Shown here one piece after another: positions 17,244 through 17,910 of a DNA stretch of 17,910 bases (within the stretch, counting starts at the first letter, position 1; every line of letters begins with the position of its first letter). This DNA is from Botryococcus braunii (Eukaryota > Chlorophyta > Trebouxiophyceae): the NCBI GenBank assembly GCA_002005505.1, contig KV908376.1, forward strand, positions 552,330 to 570,239. Direction: 5' to 3'. A program made the position numbers and the translations under genes. The notes beneath the pieces are model-generated. The model had not been told where the DNA came from, ran no database searches, and saw nothing but the letters and a program-made list of their open reading frames with translations.

Positions 17244-17888
17244 ATGGCTAGACGACAAGTTGAAGAGCTGCAGGCTGCTTTGGCCGAGGCCGAGGGGCGT
17301 GAAGCGGCAATGGCTGCCGAACTGGCTGAGTTACGACAACAGGCAGAAAACGCTGAAGTCGCGGCTCAAAACCCCGCGAACCCACAGGCAAGAATCCCGA
17401 CAGTTCGAACGCATTTACCGGACAAATTCGAGGGACGCAGGGACGATCTCGAACAATTCCTAGACGATGTGAGGTCATATTGTGAACTCACCGGTGTGCC
17501 CGCGAACCTCAGGGTTGATTACGCAGTGCGCTGTTTAGGAAAGAGCGTGAAAAAGGTGTGGTTAACCAAAAAAGCAGCTTACATGAGGCAAAATCTAGGT
17601 GCTGTCGTGGATTTAGCTCTCTTTGGGGATCTGTTGTCTTCTGTCTATGATAACACTGATAAGGTTGCAAAGGCAAGGGATAAACTTGATTCCGTATATC
17701 AGGGCAACGAATCAGTTGAGAAGTATGTTGAACGATTTACAACCTTGCTAGCTGAGGTAGAAGTCAGTGGGGACCTTTCTATGGGGGAGAAAATCCATAG
17801 GTTTCGTAAAGGCCTCCGTGAGGATTTAAAGAAATATTCAGCAATTAACCTACAACAGGCAAAGGTTTTGATGACTTGGATGCCCTGA
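17244..17888 (+). CDS. Gypsy gag, frameshifted near the window end
   Basis: The chosen Met (MARRQVEELQAAL) opens an Ala/Glu/Gln-rich coiled-coil-like stretch of about 45 residues. The gag domain follows: LPDKFEGRRDDLEQFLDDV, YAVRCLGKSVKKVW, and ESVEKYVERFTTLLAEV with MGEKIHRFRKGL. Frame 17133 is open earlier, but that part is Pro/Gly-rich leader. The frame stops at 17888, while the frame starting at 17855 continues family-like as TGKGFDDLDALISYSHGT. This points to loss of one base in CTACAACAGG, about 17853-17857. Zinc knuckle and pol would lie outside the window. Confidence 0.82.
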   Translation: MARRQVEELQAALAEAEGREAAMAAELAELRQQAENAEVAAQNPANPQARIPTVRTHLPDKFEGRRDDLEQFLDDVRSYCELTGVPANLRVDYAVRCLGKSVKKVWLTKKAAYMRQNLGAVVDLALFGDLLSSVYDNTDKVAKARDKLDSVYQGNESVEKYVERFTTLLAEVEVSGDLSMGEKIHRFRKGLREDLKKYSAINLQQAKVLMTWMP

Positions 17889-17910
17889 TAAGTTACTCAC
17901 ACGGTACGAT

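Larger units (their letters stand above)
16729..17910 (+). mobile_element. Ty3/gypsy-type LTR retrotransposon, 5' part
   Basis: Plus-strand element inserted into the copia integrase. It shows a 5' LTR, a primer-binding-like site and a gag frame up to the window edge. Assignment to Ty3/gypsy rests on the gag type (retrotransposon gag domain with F-E-G and V-x-x-Y-x-x-x-F motifs), as pol is outside the window. Nesting shows it arrived after the copia element. Confidence 0.82.

Overview
The window is nuclear DNA of a photosynthetic eukaryote, most likely a green alga; a prasinophyte with a repeat-rich genome (Cymbomonas or Pyramimonas type) is my guess. The grounds are GT-AG introns, a spliced plastid-type Rieske oxygenase, long (CA)n microsatellites, and Ty1/copia and Ty3/gypsy retrotransposons. 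Nothing here looks prokaryotic.

Core gene (minus strand, about 12544 to 5476): I could rebuild by eye a nearly complete gene of the pheophorbide a oxygenase (PAO) / PTC52 / TIC55 family of Rieske mononuclear-iron oxygenases. Nine exons join in frame with matching intron phases and GT-AG borders. They run from the WYPVA motif through CPH...CSYH (Rieske cluster), NxxDxxHxxxxH (mononuclear iron), the PAO-type GPGRSR and YYMPAPADR blocks and the CSTC redox motif to two C-terminal membrane segments and a stop. A tentative first exon at 12544-12463 would give a 505-residue protein. The introns hold (CA)n/(TG)n tracts, homopolymers, three minisatellites, an ACGT-motif cluster and a tRNA-like relic.

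Left edge (613 to 1, minus strand): the start of a second, divergent PAO-family gene. It has a transit-peptide-like first exon and the beginning of the WYPMA exon, and runs off the window. The two genes form a head-to-tail tandem pair with about 4.9 kb between them. That gap holds microsatellites, an inverted repeat and no gene I can defend.

Right part (13282-17910): a Ty1/copia element on the minus strand, with a 573-bp LTR whose ends match perfectly, a polypurine tract, a nearly intact RT/RNase H and a broken integrase-linker region. It lies about 0.7 kb upstream of the tentative start of the oxygenase gene. Its integrase is cut at 16728/16729 by the 5' LTR of a plus-strand Ty3/gypsy element, whose gag runs to the window end with a frameshift. 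A further unknown piece of about 300 bp with strong hairpins interrupts the copia pol. A 114-bp direct duplication lies directly beside the copia LTR, on the oxygenase-gene side.

I see no clearly new biological system. The items most worth checking are the tandem oxygenase pair, the intron built of donor-like repeat units, the tRNA-like/(TTG)n element and the nested retroelements.
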